From an uncultured Eubacteriales bacterium (GTDB lineage Bacteria; Bacillota_A; Clostridia; Christensenellales; Aristaeellaceae), in assembly GCA_902775835.1 (NCBI GenBank), contig CACYNZ010000014.1, positions 1-23,079 of the forward strand: a stretch of DNA of 23,079 bases. The letters are read 5' to 3'. Below are positions 7,501 to 15,449 of this stretch, one piece after another. The notes below the pieces were generated by a model. The model did not search any database. It was not told where the DNA came from and saw only the letters and a program-made list of their open reading frames with translations. Position numbers and translations under genes: made by a program. Numbering within the stretch: position 1 is the first letter of the stretch; each line of letters begins with the position of its first letter.

Positions 7501-7538
7501 ACGGCAGCCGTTTTCTGTTGCGGAAAACCCAAGAAAGA

Positions 7539-8918
7539 TCAGAAGCGCATGCGCTCCTCGATATAGCTGCGCAGGTCCTTGATGGCCACGCGCTCCTGCT
7601 GCATGGTGTCACGGTCACGCACGGTGACGGTCTGGGTTTCTTCGGTCTCGAAGTCCACGCAGATGGCGAAGGGCGTGCCGATTTCGTCCTGACGGCGGTA
7701 GCGCTTGCCGATGGAAGCGGTCTCGTCATAGTCCACGGCGAAATACTTGCTCAGCTCCTCATGGATGGAAGAGGCCAGGGCGCCCAGCTTGTTCTTCTGC
7801 AGGGGGAGCACGGCAGCCTTGAAGGGCGCCAGCGCCGGGTGCAGATGCAGCACGGTGCGCACGTCCCCGCCTTCCAGTTCTTCCTCTTCATAGGCATTGC
7901 AGAGGAAGGCCAGCAGAGCGCGGTCCACGCCCAGGGAGGGCTCGATGCAGTAGGGGATGAACTTCTCATTGGTCACGGGATCCAGGTATTCCATGGACTT
8001 GCCGGAATGCTCCTGATGCTGGGTCAGGTCATAGTCCGTGCGGTCCGCCACGCCCCAGAGCTCGCCCCAGCCGAAGGGGAAGAGGAACTCGAAGTCCGTG
8101 GTGGCCTTGGAATAGAAGGCCAGCTTTTCCGGCTCATGATCCCGCAGGCGCAGGTGATCTTCCTTCATGCCCAGGGCGACCAGCCAGTCGCGGCAGAAGG
8201 AGCGCCAGTAATTGAACCACTCCAGGTCCTCGCCGGGCTTGCAGAAGAACTCCAGTTCCATCTGCTCGAACTCGCGGACGCGGAAGATGAAGTTGCCGGG
8301 CGTGATCTCATTGCGGAAGGACTTGCCGATCTGGGCAATGCCGGCGGGCAGCTTCTTGCGGGTGGTGCGCATCACGTTCTGGAAGTTGACGAAAATGCCC
8401 TGGGCGGTTTCGGGACGGAGATAGATCTCGTTGGTGGAGTCTTCCGTCACGCCCGAGTGGGTCTTGAACATGAGGTTGAACTGGCGGATGCCGGTGAAGT
8501 TCTTGCGGCCGCACACCGGGCACTTGATGTCATGCTCGGCGATGAAGGTTTCCAGCTCCTGGTTGGACCAGCCGTCGCCGGTTTCCTCGCCGTGGGTGAA
8601 ATCCTCGATGAGCTTGTCGGCACGGAAGCGGGCCTTGCAGTCGCGGCAGTCCATCAGCGGATCATTGAATCCGCCCACATGGCCGGACGCCACCCAGACT
8701 TCACGGTTCATGAGAATGGCACAGTCCAGACCGGTGTTGTACTTGCTTTCCTGGACAAACTTCTGCCACCATGCCTTCTTGATGTTGTTCTTCAGTTCCA
8801 CGCCCAGGGGACCATAGTCCCAGGTGTTGGCCAGACCGCCGTAAATCTCACTTCCGGCGAAGATCAGGCCGCGGTTTTTGCACAGGGCTACCAGCTTATC
8901 CATTGTCAGCTCTGCCAT
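7539..8918 (-). CDS. glyQS: glycine--tRNA ligase, homodimeric type
   Basis: The 459-residue class II synthetase charges tRNA-Gly in the cytoplasm. Length and motifs fit the alpha2 homodimer (archaeal/eukaryotic-like) type rather than the alpha2beta2 type: [20 protein letters not shown] near the N terminus, [15 protein letters not shown], the motif-2 region [31 protein letters not shown], and the C-terminal anticodon-binding domain with [19 protein letters not shown] CxxC-type pair around [12 protein letters not shown] and CPVCGRKNF probably binds zinc. The start at 8918 is set by GGAGGA about 8 nt upstream and by the conserved [17 protein letters not shown] beginning; an upstream in-frame ATG (9083) lies beyond the promoter. 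It is a single-gene unit, divergent from the sigma-4-like gene. Confidence 0.95.
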   Translation of the reverse strand: MAELTMDKLVALCKNRGLIFAGSEIYGGLANTWDYGPLGVELKNNIKKAWWQKFVQESKYNTGLDCAILMNREVWVASGHVGGFNDPLMDCRDCKARFRADKLIEDFTHGEETGDGWSNQELETFIAEHDIKCPVCGRKNFTGIRQFNLMFKTHSGVTEDSTNEIYLRPETAQGIFVNFQNVMRTTRKKLPAGIAQIGKSFRNEITPGNFIFRVREFEQMELEFFCKPGEDLEWFNYWRSFCRDWLVALGMKEDHLRLRDHEPEKLAFYSKATTDFEFLFPFGWGELWGVADRTDYDLTQHQEHSGKSMEYLDPVTNEKFIPYCIEPSLGVDRALLAFLCNAYEEEELEGGDVRTVLHLHPALAPFKAAVLPLQKNKLGALASSIHEELSKYFAVDYDETASIGKRYRRQDEIGTPFAICVDFETEETQTVTVRDRDTMQQERVAIKDLRSYIEERMRF

Positions 8919-8960
8919 GCTCTGTTTCCTCCAATCCATTGCGTTTCGGGTATCTTCGGT

Positions 8961-8989
8961 ATCATAGGCACTTGCACAGGCTTTGTCAA
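8961..8989 (-). promoter_or_regulatory. sigma-A promoter of glyQS
   Basis: Minus-strand consensus TTGACA (8989-8984), a 17-nt spacer and TATGAT (8966-8961). The leader is only about 35 nt, so no T-box is possible. Confidence 0.85.
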
Positions 8990-9121
8990 GGCATGAAGTG
9001 GAAAACGCCAGGCGATATGGGGACGCTTTCCACAAAATTGATGAACTTTCTGCAAAAAAGAGAGCCCCTCTGGGGATAGACAAGAAGACAGAGGTGTGTC
9101 AGAATTTTTTTGGCAAGTGAC

Positions 9122-9150
9122 TTGTGCACTTATAAGTATGTTGTTATAAT
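9122..9150 (+). promoter_or_regulatory. extended -10 promoter of the sigma-4-like gene
   Basis: TTGTGC (9122-9127), a 17-nt spacer and consensus TATAAT (9145-9150) preceded by TGT, giving an extended -10. The perfect palindrome ACTTATAAGT (9128-9137) lies inside the spacer and may be a regulator site. Confidence 0.7.
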
Positions 9151-9221
9151 AATAACAGTGATTTGGAATATCAAGAGCATCGCATGGGACAGATTTCCGA
9201 TGCGGTGAAGGAGGATTATCT

Positions 9222-12038
9222 GTGAAAAAGGACCTTGAGGCACTGATTGCAAAACTGCCGGAAGGCCGTGGCGATCTGAAACTGCTTCCATTTCTGGACA
9301 TCTGGCCGGAAAAAAGCCAGGATGCCATGGAGCTGCGGGACGTGCTGTATGATCCCAAGAATACACTTGCCTCCATCGTGAACCGGAAAATCAGCAGCAA
9401 CCTCATGCCGGCCGCAGAGGATTTTCTGTGCTGGTCGGGATTTGATCTGGAATCCGATATCAATGAAATGCGCCGGGATATGGAAAAGCACGAAAACTGG
9501 TGGGATATTCTCAAGCGCAGGGCAGGCGGGGAGACGCTGGAATCCATTTCCAAGACCCATGGGCTGACCCGGGAACGGATCCGGCAGATCAGTGTAAGGT
9601 GCGTGGAAGAGTTTGCGAACCGGGACGGCGAGCGGCTTCTTGGAAAAATCTATGCCATGGAAAACGGACGCGAAGTGATCCGGCGGGAAGAGCTTACCCG
9701 GTACTTCGGCGATGACATGGAAGCCTATTTCTATATGTTCCAGCAGATCGCCGACCAGTCCACGCTGTTCCGGTACCACGAGAAGCTTGCAAGCTTTGTT
9801 TTCGGGACCCGCCATGACGAAGCGCTCCGGCAGGCCGGGCTGTTCGTCAATGAAATGCCCAGCGTGTTTCCGGACCAGCAGCTGCAGAGCTATCTTGACC
9901 AGGCCGCTTCCCGGAAGCTTGAGGAGAGCACGGTGCTGGCGACCATCAGGAGCGTGTATGAGTACCGGGGCAACAGCTGGCACCGGGGCAAGGTGCGCAT
10001 CCACAATGTCTGCAGCGGCATCATGGAGCGCTTCTACCCCGAAGGCGTGTATATCTATGATAAGGAAACCCTGGCGGAATTCCGGCGGCATGCGGAGGAA
10101 ATCTACGGGACTGCGGTCCAGCTTCCGCCCCAGGACCATGCCCTGACGGCGGTGATCGGCCGCATCGGCATGCTCTGCGGACGCGGCATTTACCGCCCGG
10201 TGAAGCACCGCGTGATCCCGCCGCAACTGCTGGAGGAGATCAAGACATACATGCGCGAAGCCGGCCAGCAGAGCTACATGTTCAATACCCTGTTTTCGGT
10301 GTTCCGGGAAAAACTGCTCGCCTACGGCGTGGACAACCGGTTCTATCTGCAGGGCGTGCTGAAGGCGGACCTGGGCGAAGGCTATGAGTTCACCCGCGAC
10401 TATGTCACGGAAACCGGAAAGGTGACGAAAATCCAGGACATCATCGTGGAGGCCGTGAAGGAATACGATGAGCCGGTGACCAAGGTGGAGCTGTCCGGCC
10501 GCTTCCAGGGCGTTCCGGACATAGCCATCAGCTATGCGCTCATGACGCCGGACGTGGTGAACTATTTCGGCAGTTATATGCACCTGAGCCGCCTGAAGAT
10601 CACGGAAGAGGAAAAGAACGCGATCATCGCGGAAGCCGATGAGATGATCCGTGACGGCAGGCCGCACACGGCGGAAGAGCTTCTGAACATCTGCCAGAAA
10701 AAGTATCCGGAAGTGCTCAGCCGGATTTTCATCCGCACCCAGTTTGCTATGTACAGCTTTCTGGGCTGCATTGCGCCGGGACGCTATGAGATGGACCGGC
10801 CGCAGATCGCGCGCCTGGACTCCGAGGGTGGACGTGCCATGCAGGCCAAGCGCCAGGAAGAGCTGGCCGCCCGCAAGCCCAGGGAAAAGAACCAGCGCCC
10901 GCGCCGCATGGCTTCCTTCGAGGAAGTGGTGGATTATGTCAGCAGCTGCGGACTCAAGGGCACCAGCGTCAATGCACTGCACAGCAAGTTCCATGTGACG
11001 CGCCAGCAGCTGACCCTCCTGCAGCAGGACCCGAGGATCGTGGTCATGCACGACCGTCTGATCCATGAGTCCGCCATGGTGGGATGGGAAAGCGCCAGGG
11101 ACCGGATCTATGATGTGGTGGCACCCATGATGGCCGAGTACGGCGTGCTGCGCAAGAACGCGCTGTATGCCACGTGCCAGCCGGTGGTCCAGGATTTCCT
11201 GACGGAAAACCGGATGGACTCGGAGGACGATGTGTTCTATCTGTGCCGCCATCTGTTTGAAAAGGTGCATTACCGGGATGCTGACTGGCATTTCCATCTG
11301 CACAGCCAGAGCGTGAGCACCAAGCGTGGCAGGGAAGACATTTCCTTCTACGGCCAGGTGACCGAGTTCTGCCGGAAACTGGACCGGCCCATCACCTATG
11401 AGGAGCTGAAGGAGCGCTTCACCTTCCTGGGCTACAAGACCAACAGCCTCAAGTACAACATGCGCCTGTGCGAGGAGCCTGCCTTCTATATCTATCAGCC
11501 GGATACGTATATCATGGCGGAAAAGCTCAAGCTGACTGACGCGTGGTTCGACGGCGTCCGGGCGTCCCTGGGGGCTCTGCTGAAGGAGCACAGCGGGATC
11601 GTGGTGTTCCGCGAGATTACGGATGCCTGGCTGCAGGAGCATCTGCCGGCCGTGCCCTACCGGGACCTGAAATGGACATCACTCCTGCTCCAACAGATGT
11701 GCATCTTCTATCATGACCGGATCGGCGCGAGAACCATCCGCTCCTTCGGCATCTATGACTACAACAACCTGCATTCCTTCCTGGTGGAGTACAACGGAGA
11801 GACAAGACTTCTGCAGGATGTGCTCTGGGACTGGCTCCTTCTGCAGGGCTACGGCGGAAAAACGCTGACCATTCCCGAGCTCTGGGAGCTTTTGGTGGAG
11901 CGCAAGGTCATGGATCCCTCCGTCATGGAAAGCATCGGCCAGTTCTCCGGCGTGCTCAGGGACCGCCGGAAATATGACTGGGATATGGAAAAACGTGCGG
12001 TGACCATACTGGAAAAGGCACCGGACAGTGAAGACTGA
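9222..12038 (+). CDS. large protein with sigma-70 region 4-like HTH and repeated winged-helix-like segments
   Basis: The 938-residue product is not a recognised named protein. Residues about 93-130 form a sigma-70 region 4.2-like helix-turn-helix (GGETLESISKTHGLTRERIRQIS), the part that reads -35 elements in sigma factors. No region 2 (-10 binding, core binding) is visible, so it is not a complete sigma factor. Two later segments (about 401-468 and 705-775) look alike: a helix, then DEPVTKVELSGRF or DRPITYEELKERF, further helices, and a strand pair ending in LKIT or LKLT. They look like winged-helix or HARE-HTH-like repeats. There is no signal peptide or membrane helix. The GTG start at 9222 follows AAGGAGG by 7 nt. 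A nucleic-acid-binding or transcription-modulating role is inferred. It is monocistronic, with a strong promoter and terminator. Confidence 0.75.
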   Translation: MKKDLEALIAKLPEGRGDLKLLPFLDIWPEKSQDAMELRDVLYDPKNTLASIVNRKISSNLMPAAEDFLCWSGFDLESDINEMRRDMEKHENWWDILKRRAGGETLESISKTHGLTRERIRQISVRCVEEFANRDGERLLGKIYAMENGREVIRREELTRYFGDDMEAYFYMFQQIADQSTLFRYHEKLASFVFGTRHDEALRQAGLFVNEMPSVFPDQQLQSYLDQAASRKLEESTVLATIRSVYEYRGNSWHRGKVRIHNVCSGIMERFYPEGVYIYDKETLAEFRRHAEEIYGTAVQLPPQDHALTAVIGRIGMLCGRGIYRPVKHRVIPPQLLEEIKTYMREAGQQSYMFNTLFSVFREKLLAYGVDNRFYLQGVLKADLGEGYEFTRDYVTETGKVTKIQDIIVEAVKEYDEPVTKVELSGRFQGVPDIAISYALMTPDVVNYFGSYMHLSRLKITEEEKNAIIAEADEMIRDGRPHTAEELLNICQKKYPEVLSRIFIRTQFAMYSFLGCIAPGRYEMDRPQIARLDSEGGRAMQAKRQEELAARKPREKNQRPRRMASFEEVVDYVSSCGLKGTSVNALHSKFHVTRQQLTLLQQDPRIVVMHDRLIHESAMVGWESARDRIYDVVAPMMAEYGVLRKNALYATCQPVVQDFLTENRMDSEDDVFYLCRHLFEKVHYRDADWHFHLHSQSVSTKRGREDISFYGQVTEFCRKLDRPITYEELKERFTFLGYKTNSLKYNMRLCEEPAFYIYQPDTYIMAEKLKLTDAWFDGVRASLGALLKEHSGIVVFREITDAWLQEHLPAVPYRDLKWTSLLLQQMCIFYHDRIGARTIRSFGIYDYNNLHSFLVEYNGETRLLQDVLWDWLLLQGYGGKTLTIPELWELLVERKVMDPSVMESIGQFSGVLRDRRKYDWDMEKRAVTILEKAPDSED

Positions 12039-12058
12039 TGTCCCCGGAATGATTCATG

Positions 12059-12094
12059 AAAGGATGTCTGCGCAAATGTGCGGGCATCCTTTTT
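12059..12094 (+). terminator. strong intrinsic terminator after the sigma-4-like gene
   Basis: AAAGGATGTCTGCGC (12059-12073) pairs with the stretch 12078-12092, with a few G-U pairs, around the loop AAAT. A run of T residues follows (12090-12094). It lies about 20 nt after the stop codon. Confidence 0.85.
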
Positions 12095-12147
12095 CCGCGC
12101 GCGGATGAAAAGAGTTTCCGCCCCGGATTTTCCCGGAGCCGACAATA

Positions 12148-12156
12148 TGGTATACT
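12148..12156 (+). promoter_or_regulatory. extended -10 promoter candidate for the GH50-like gene
   Basis: TGGTATACT (12148-12156) gives a TGN extended -10 with TATACT. No good -35 is seen at 17 nt. The site is about 55 nt before the ATG. Confidence 0.5.
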
Positions 12157-12210
12157 CTCAGGGATGAATCGGCAGCGACCGCATAACATGAAATATGGGA
12201 GACGGAAAGA

Positions 12211-14157
12211 ATGGAAACCGTTCTGTTTCACGCGTCACAGGATGCGGACTCTCTTTATATGCTGGAATCCTGCGGGGGCGGCTGGGTGCTGGCGCTTCCG
12301 GAAAAGAACATGCGCTATCTGAACCTGTGCATGGAAGTGACCGGCGGACACAGCCAGGCCTTTGAACTGCAGGCTTTCGGCGGGGAACCGAAGCCCCGCG
12401 TGGTGGTGCGCTTCGGTCTGGCGCCGAAGATCCGCGCACATGTCTGTCTGGACCTGAACTGGCTGGACGGGCATATCCTGTTTCCCGGGCATCCGGCGGG
12501 CATGCAGAAGATTGTGGTGCACGGCTCGCGCATTGCCAGGGAGGAGATACGTGAGCTCCGTCTTGTATCCATGCCCGGTGCGCAGCCTGTCGAGGTCCGG
12601 CTGGAGAGCATGGAATGGTGCGAAACGCCTGAAGTCCGGGATAAGGTTTCCGGACAGAAGCAGATCGATGCTTTCGGCCAGTACGCGCTCCGGGAATGGC
12701 CCGGAAAGGTGCATGACCGGGAAAGCCTGAACCGGACACTGCGCGCGGAGGCGGAAAAGGAAAGCATATATCCCGGAAACATGTTCACAGCCTGGGGCGG
12801 ATACCGCCAAATGCCGATGCAGGCGGGCACCGGATTTTTCAGCCGGGTGTGCCGGGACGGACGCTGGTATCTTCTGGACCCGGACGGGCATGCGTTTTTC
12901 AGCATGGGCCCCGACTGCGTGGTGGCCCGGTGCGACGGACGCATTGACGGCCTGGAGGAGATTGTGGACCTGCCCGGGGAAGACCCGGAACTGTACGAGG
13001 ACATGCGCCGCACGGACTGGGAAAACCGCAGGCAGGGGCGGCTGGTGTCCTTTGAGCGCGCCAATCTCAAGGCCGCTTTCGGCCGGGACTGGTACAGCGT
13101 ATGGAAGCGCATGGTGGTGGGCCAGCTGAAGCGCATGGGCATGAACACGCTGGGCAACTGGTCGGATCCCGCGCTGTACGGCGCCATGCCCTATGTCACA
13201 AGCCTTGAGCGGTTTCCGGACACGCAGCACAGGATCTTCCGGGATTTCCCGGACGTGCTCAGCCCTGAGTACGCGGAGGATGCCCGGGCCTGTGCCCAGT
13301 CCCTGAAGGCACGGGCGGAAGACCCGTGGATGATCGGGTATTTCCTGCGCAATGAGCCTTCCTGGGCTTTTGTGGACGAACTGGTGATCGCGGATGAAGT
13401 ACTGCGCGATCCGGAGATGACCTGGTGCAAGCGCGCCCTGATCCGCTTCCTGCAGGACAGATATAAAGCGCCGGAAGCCCTGAGCCGGGCGTGGAATCAT
13501 GCGTTTGCGTCCTTTGAAGACCTGGAAAAGCCCCTGGACAAGGCATCCGCCCTGTCCGCACAGGCCATGGCGGACCAGCGCGCGTTTTCCGGGCAGCTGA
13601 ACCGCGCCTATGTGGAGATCCCTGTAAAAGCCTGCCGGGAGATCGACCGGAACCATATGATTCTCGGCATGCGCTGGGCCTGGATCTCGGACCCGCTGCT
13701 GGTGTCCGGCTGGGACTGCTTTGACGTGTTCTCCATCAACTGCTACGCCCAGGATCCCACACCGGCCCTGGAAAGGGTGCGGGAACTGAAAGTGGACCTC
13801 CCGGTCATGATCGGGGAATTCCATTTCGGTGCGCTGGACCGGGGTCTCACGGCCACGGGCCTTGAGGCGGTGGAAAACCAGGCGGAGCGCGCAAAGGCCT
13901 ACCGGTATTACACGGAGCGCGTGGCCGCGCATCCCCAGGGTGTGGGCTGTCACTGGTTCCAGTGCTATGACCAGTTCGCACTCGGCCGGTTTGACGGGGA
14001 GAATTATCAGATCGGGCTGATGGACATCTGCCTGCAGCCGTATCCGGACATGGCCGGGGCTGTGGAAAGCACGGCACGGGCAGTGCCGGGCATACTTACA
14101 GGCGCGGAAGAGCCGTTTGCGGAGCGGCCCAGGAGCCTTCCCATGATTGCCTATTGA
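12211..14157 (+). CDS. GH50-like clan GH-A glycoside hydrolase (beta-agarase/beta-galactosidase type)
   Basis: The 648-residue enzyme lacks a signal peptide, so it should act on imported sugars in the cytoplasm. An N-terminal beta-sandwich-like part (about 1-150, with RFGLAPKIRAHVCLDLNWLD) precedes a TIM-barrel that opens with DGRWYLLDPDGHAFFSMGPD (about 220-239), a signature I associate with GH50 agarase-like proteins. The clan GH-A acid/base is probably Glu382 in GYFLRNEPSW and the nucleophile Glu536 in MIGEFHFGA, 154 residues apart. GH50 members cleave beta-galactosidic bonds in agarose or related oligosaccharides; assignment to GH50 itself is from recollection and other GH-A families are possible. 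The ATG at 12211 follows GGGAGACGGAAAG. A LacI-family regulator starts 19 nt after its stop, apparently in the same transcript. Confidence 0.75.
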   Translation: METVLFHASQDADSLYMLESCGGGWVLALPEKNMRYLNLCMEVTGGHSQAFELQAFGGEPKPRVVVRFGLAPKIRAHVCLDLNWLDGHILFPGHPAGMQKIVVHGSRIAREEIRELRLVSMPGAQPVEVRLESMEWCETPEVRDKVSGQKQIDAFGQYALREWPGKVHDRESLNRTLRAEAEKESIYPGNMFTAWGGYRQMPMQAGTGFFSRVCRDGRWYLLDPDGHAFFSMGPDCVVARCDGRIDGLEEIVDLPGEDPELYEDMRRTDWENRRQGRLVSFERANLKAAFGRDWYSVWKRMVVGQLKRMGMNTLGNWSDPALYGAMPYVTSLERFPDTQHRIFRDFPDVLSPEYAEDARACAQSLKARAEDPWMIGYFLRNEPSWAFVDELVIADEVLRDPEMTWCKRALIRFLQDRYKAPEALSRAWNHAFASFEDLEKPLDKASALSAQAMADQRAFSGQLNRAYVEIPVKACREIDRNHMILGMRWAWISDPLLVSGWDCFDVFSINCYAQDPTPALERVRELKVDLPVMIGEFHFGALDRGLTATGLEAVENQAERAKAYRYYTERVAAHPQGVGCHWFQCYDQFALGRFDGENYQIGLMDICLQPYPDMAGAVESTARAVPGILTGAEEPFAERPRSLPMIAY

Positions 14158-14176
14158 GCGGAAAAGAGGGATGGAT

Positions 14177-15214
14177 ATGACCAAAAAGCATGTCACCATC
14201 TATGATGTGGCACGCGAGGCCGGGGTTTCCCCGGCCACCGTTTCCCGGATCCTCACGGGGACGGCGAGAGTGCGCTCTGTCAAAAGGGAGCGGGTGCTGG
14301 AAGTCATCCGGCAGATGAATTTCCAGCCCAATGCCTTTGCGCGCGCGCTGTCGGAAAACCGCAACCGGATGATCGGCATCATGGTGGCGCATACGGGAAA
14401 CTCGTACTACAACAGCCTGTTTGCCGCCTGTCAGAGCGAAGCCTACCGCAGGGGATATGTGAGCATGGTCATGAACACCTATTCCAGACCGCAGTACGAG
14501 GAGTCCGTTATGATGCGCATGCAGGAGATGCGCCCGGAGGCGGTCATCATCGCCGGGGGACGCGTGGACCTGGAAGTGCCGGATCCCGCGTTTATGGACC
14601 TGCTCAGAGCAACCCGGGAGAGTGTGCGCCTGGTGGTGGGCTCCCGCAGCCCCATGCCCGGGATTCCCGGCGTGGCGGTGGATCACAGCATGTCCATGGA
14701 GAAGGCGCTGCGGTACCTGGCGGACCTGGGGCACAGGAAGATCGGGTATGTCTATGCGGGAAGCCCGTATTACGGGACCATGGAACGCCTGCGGACCTTC
14801 AGAAAGGTGATGGCGGAACTGGGCCTTGAAGTCCGGGAAGACTGGCTGGTGGAAGGCGCGGACTATGGCATGGAGTCCGGCATTGAGAGCATACGGGCGA
14901 TGATGTCCGGCAGCGACCGGCCCACGGCCGTGCTCGGTATGAATGACATGGTCTCGGCCGGGATTCTCCAGGGCCTTCAGGGGATGGGCCTGCGTGTGCC
15001 CGAGGATGTCTCGGTCATGGGATTTGACGACACCTATATTTCCGGCATCACCACCCCGAAGCTGACCTCGGTGGGCTACAACTATGAGGCATATGCCTCC
15101 CTTCTGCTGGATGCGTGCCTGTTCGAAGGGGATATGGAAGCGTACCCGGAAAACCAGAGAATCCCGGTGTTCATCACCGAGCGGAATTCCTGCGCGGCAC
15201 CCGCCGATGAATGA
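14177..15214 (+). CDS. LacI-family transcriptional regulator
   Basis: The product (345 residues from this start) has the LacI N-terminal HTH plus hinge (VTIYDVAREAGVSPATVSRIL, then NFQPNAFARALSENR) and a periplasmic-binding-protein-like effector domain ending with VPEDVSVMGFDDTYISGITTPKLTSV. It probably represses the surrounding sugar genes until a sugar effector binds. I prefer the ATG at 14177, because AGAGGG is then spaced about 7 nt; the ATG at 14171 (two codons longer, MDM) is nearly as good. It follows the GH50-like gene by 19 nt, and the likely binding site is the palindrome at 15361-15380 ahead of the transporter genes. Confidence 0.93.
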   Translation: MTKKHVTIYDVAREAGVSPATVSRILTGTARVRSVKRERVLEVIRQMNFQPNAFARALSENRNRMIGIMVAHTGNSYYNSLFAACQSEAYRRGYVSMVMNTYSRPQYEESVMMRMQEMRPEAVIIAGGRVDLEVPDPAFMDLLRATRESVRLVVGSRSPMPGIPGVAVDHSMSMEKALRYLADLGHRKIGYVYAGSPYYGTMERLRTFRKVMAELGLEVREDWLVEGADYGMESGIESIRAMMSGSDRPTAVLGMNDMVSAGILQGLQGMGLRVPEDVSVMGFDDTYISGITTPKLTSVGYNYEAYASLLLDACLFEGDMEAYPENQRIPVFITERNSCAAPADE

Positions 15215-15264
15215 AAAACCTGTCAAAATGGTCAGAAAACAGCAAAAATTAGATAACTAACCTA

Positions 15265-15293
15265 TTGCGTTATCCATACAGTGGTGCTAAAAT
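15265..15293 (+). promoter_or_regulatory. promoter candidate of the sugar-transport operon
   Basis: TTGCGT (15265-15270), a 17-nt spacer and TAAAAT (15288-15293) with a TGC extended -10. An inverted repeat GATAAC/GTTATC (15252-15257 and 15269-15274) overlaps the -35. The -35 match is only moderate. Confidence 0.5.
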
Positions 15294-15360
15294 CCTGTCG
15301 AAGCAATTGGTATGTACAGATACGGGGTCTTGAACTTGGAGCCGATATTTGTACGGCAAG

Positions 15361-15380
15361 TTTTGAAACCGGTTTCAAAA
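15361..15380. promoter_or_regulatory. LacI-type operator, perfect 20-bp palindrome
   Basis: TTTTGAAACCGGTTTCAAAA is a perfect 20-bp inverted repeat with a central CG, as is usual for LacI/GalR-family sites. It lies in the leader of the ABC transporter operon, about 70 bp upstream of the first ATG and 147 bp after the LacI gene. Binding here would roadblock transcription from the promoter at 15265-15293. Confidence 0.8.
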
Positions 15381-15383
15381 ATA

Positions 15384-15440
15384 AAAACAGTCCTGTTTTT
15401 GTGATGAGAGACCGATTCCGGAAAAATAGAATCGGGAGGA
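15384..15440 (+). other. leader hairpins before the first permease gene
   Basis: AAAAACA pairs with TGTTTTT (15384-15401 region), and CCGATTC pairs with GAATCGG just before the GGAGG ribosome binding site (about 15412-15436). They could shape translation of the first permease; no riboswitch class is recognised. Confidence 0.4.
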
Positions 15441-15449
15441 TGTGGATTC

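Larger units (their letters stand above)
7224..7538. other. 315-bp convergent intergenic region of the islet
   Basis: No convincing gene is seen between the islet gene and glyQS. The region holds three hairpins (listed separately), a loose inverted repeat CAACAAT/ATTGTTG (7385-7391 and 7413-7419) and a purine-rich G/A-skewed stretch at about 7419-7464 containing GAGGAGCGAAGCGAGG. This mix looks like the trailing part of an acquired element or a dispersed repeat, but copy number cannot be judged from one window. Confidence 0.5.
8919..9221. other. 303-bp divergent intergenic region between glyQS and the sigma-4-like gene
   Basis: It holds the two back-to-back promoters listed separately. An inverted repeat GTGGAAA/TTTCCAC (8998-9004 and 9027-9033) lies just upstream of the glyQS -35. 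A GCATCG/CGATGC inverted repeat lies in the leader of the rightward gene shortly before its ribosome binding site. No small gene or RNA was recognised. Confidence 0.5.

Noticed and set aside
7230..7532. 100-aa minus-strand ORF in the islet trailer
   Set aside because: It runs through three hairpins and has no ribosome binding site or recognised domain; treated as a chance frame.
7518..8996. 492-aa plus-strand ORF opposite glyQS
   Set aside because: Antisense shadow of a conserved synthetase gene with promoter and terminator on the minus strand.
9216..11642. 808-aa minus-strand ORF opposite the sigma-4-like gene
   Set aside because: No ribosome binding site or family motif; the plus frame has promoter, GTG with AAGGAGG and an HTH motif.
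12213..12232. GAAAC/GTTTC inverted repeat at the start of the GH50-like gene as a second LacI operator
   Set aside because: Half-site spacing is 6 rather than 2 nt and the site lies in coding sequence; match to the 15361-15380 palindrome is weak.
12235..14199. 654-aa minus-strand ORF opposite the GH50-like gene
   Set aside because: Pro/His/Arg-rich antisense translation; the plus strand has catalytic motifs.
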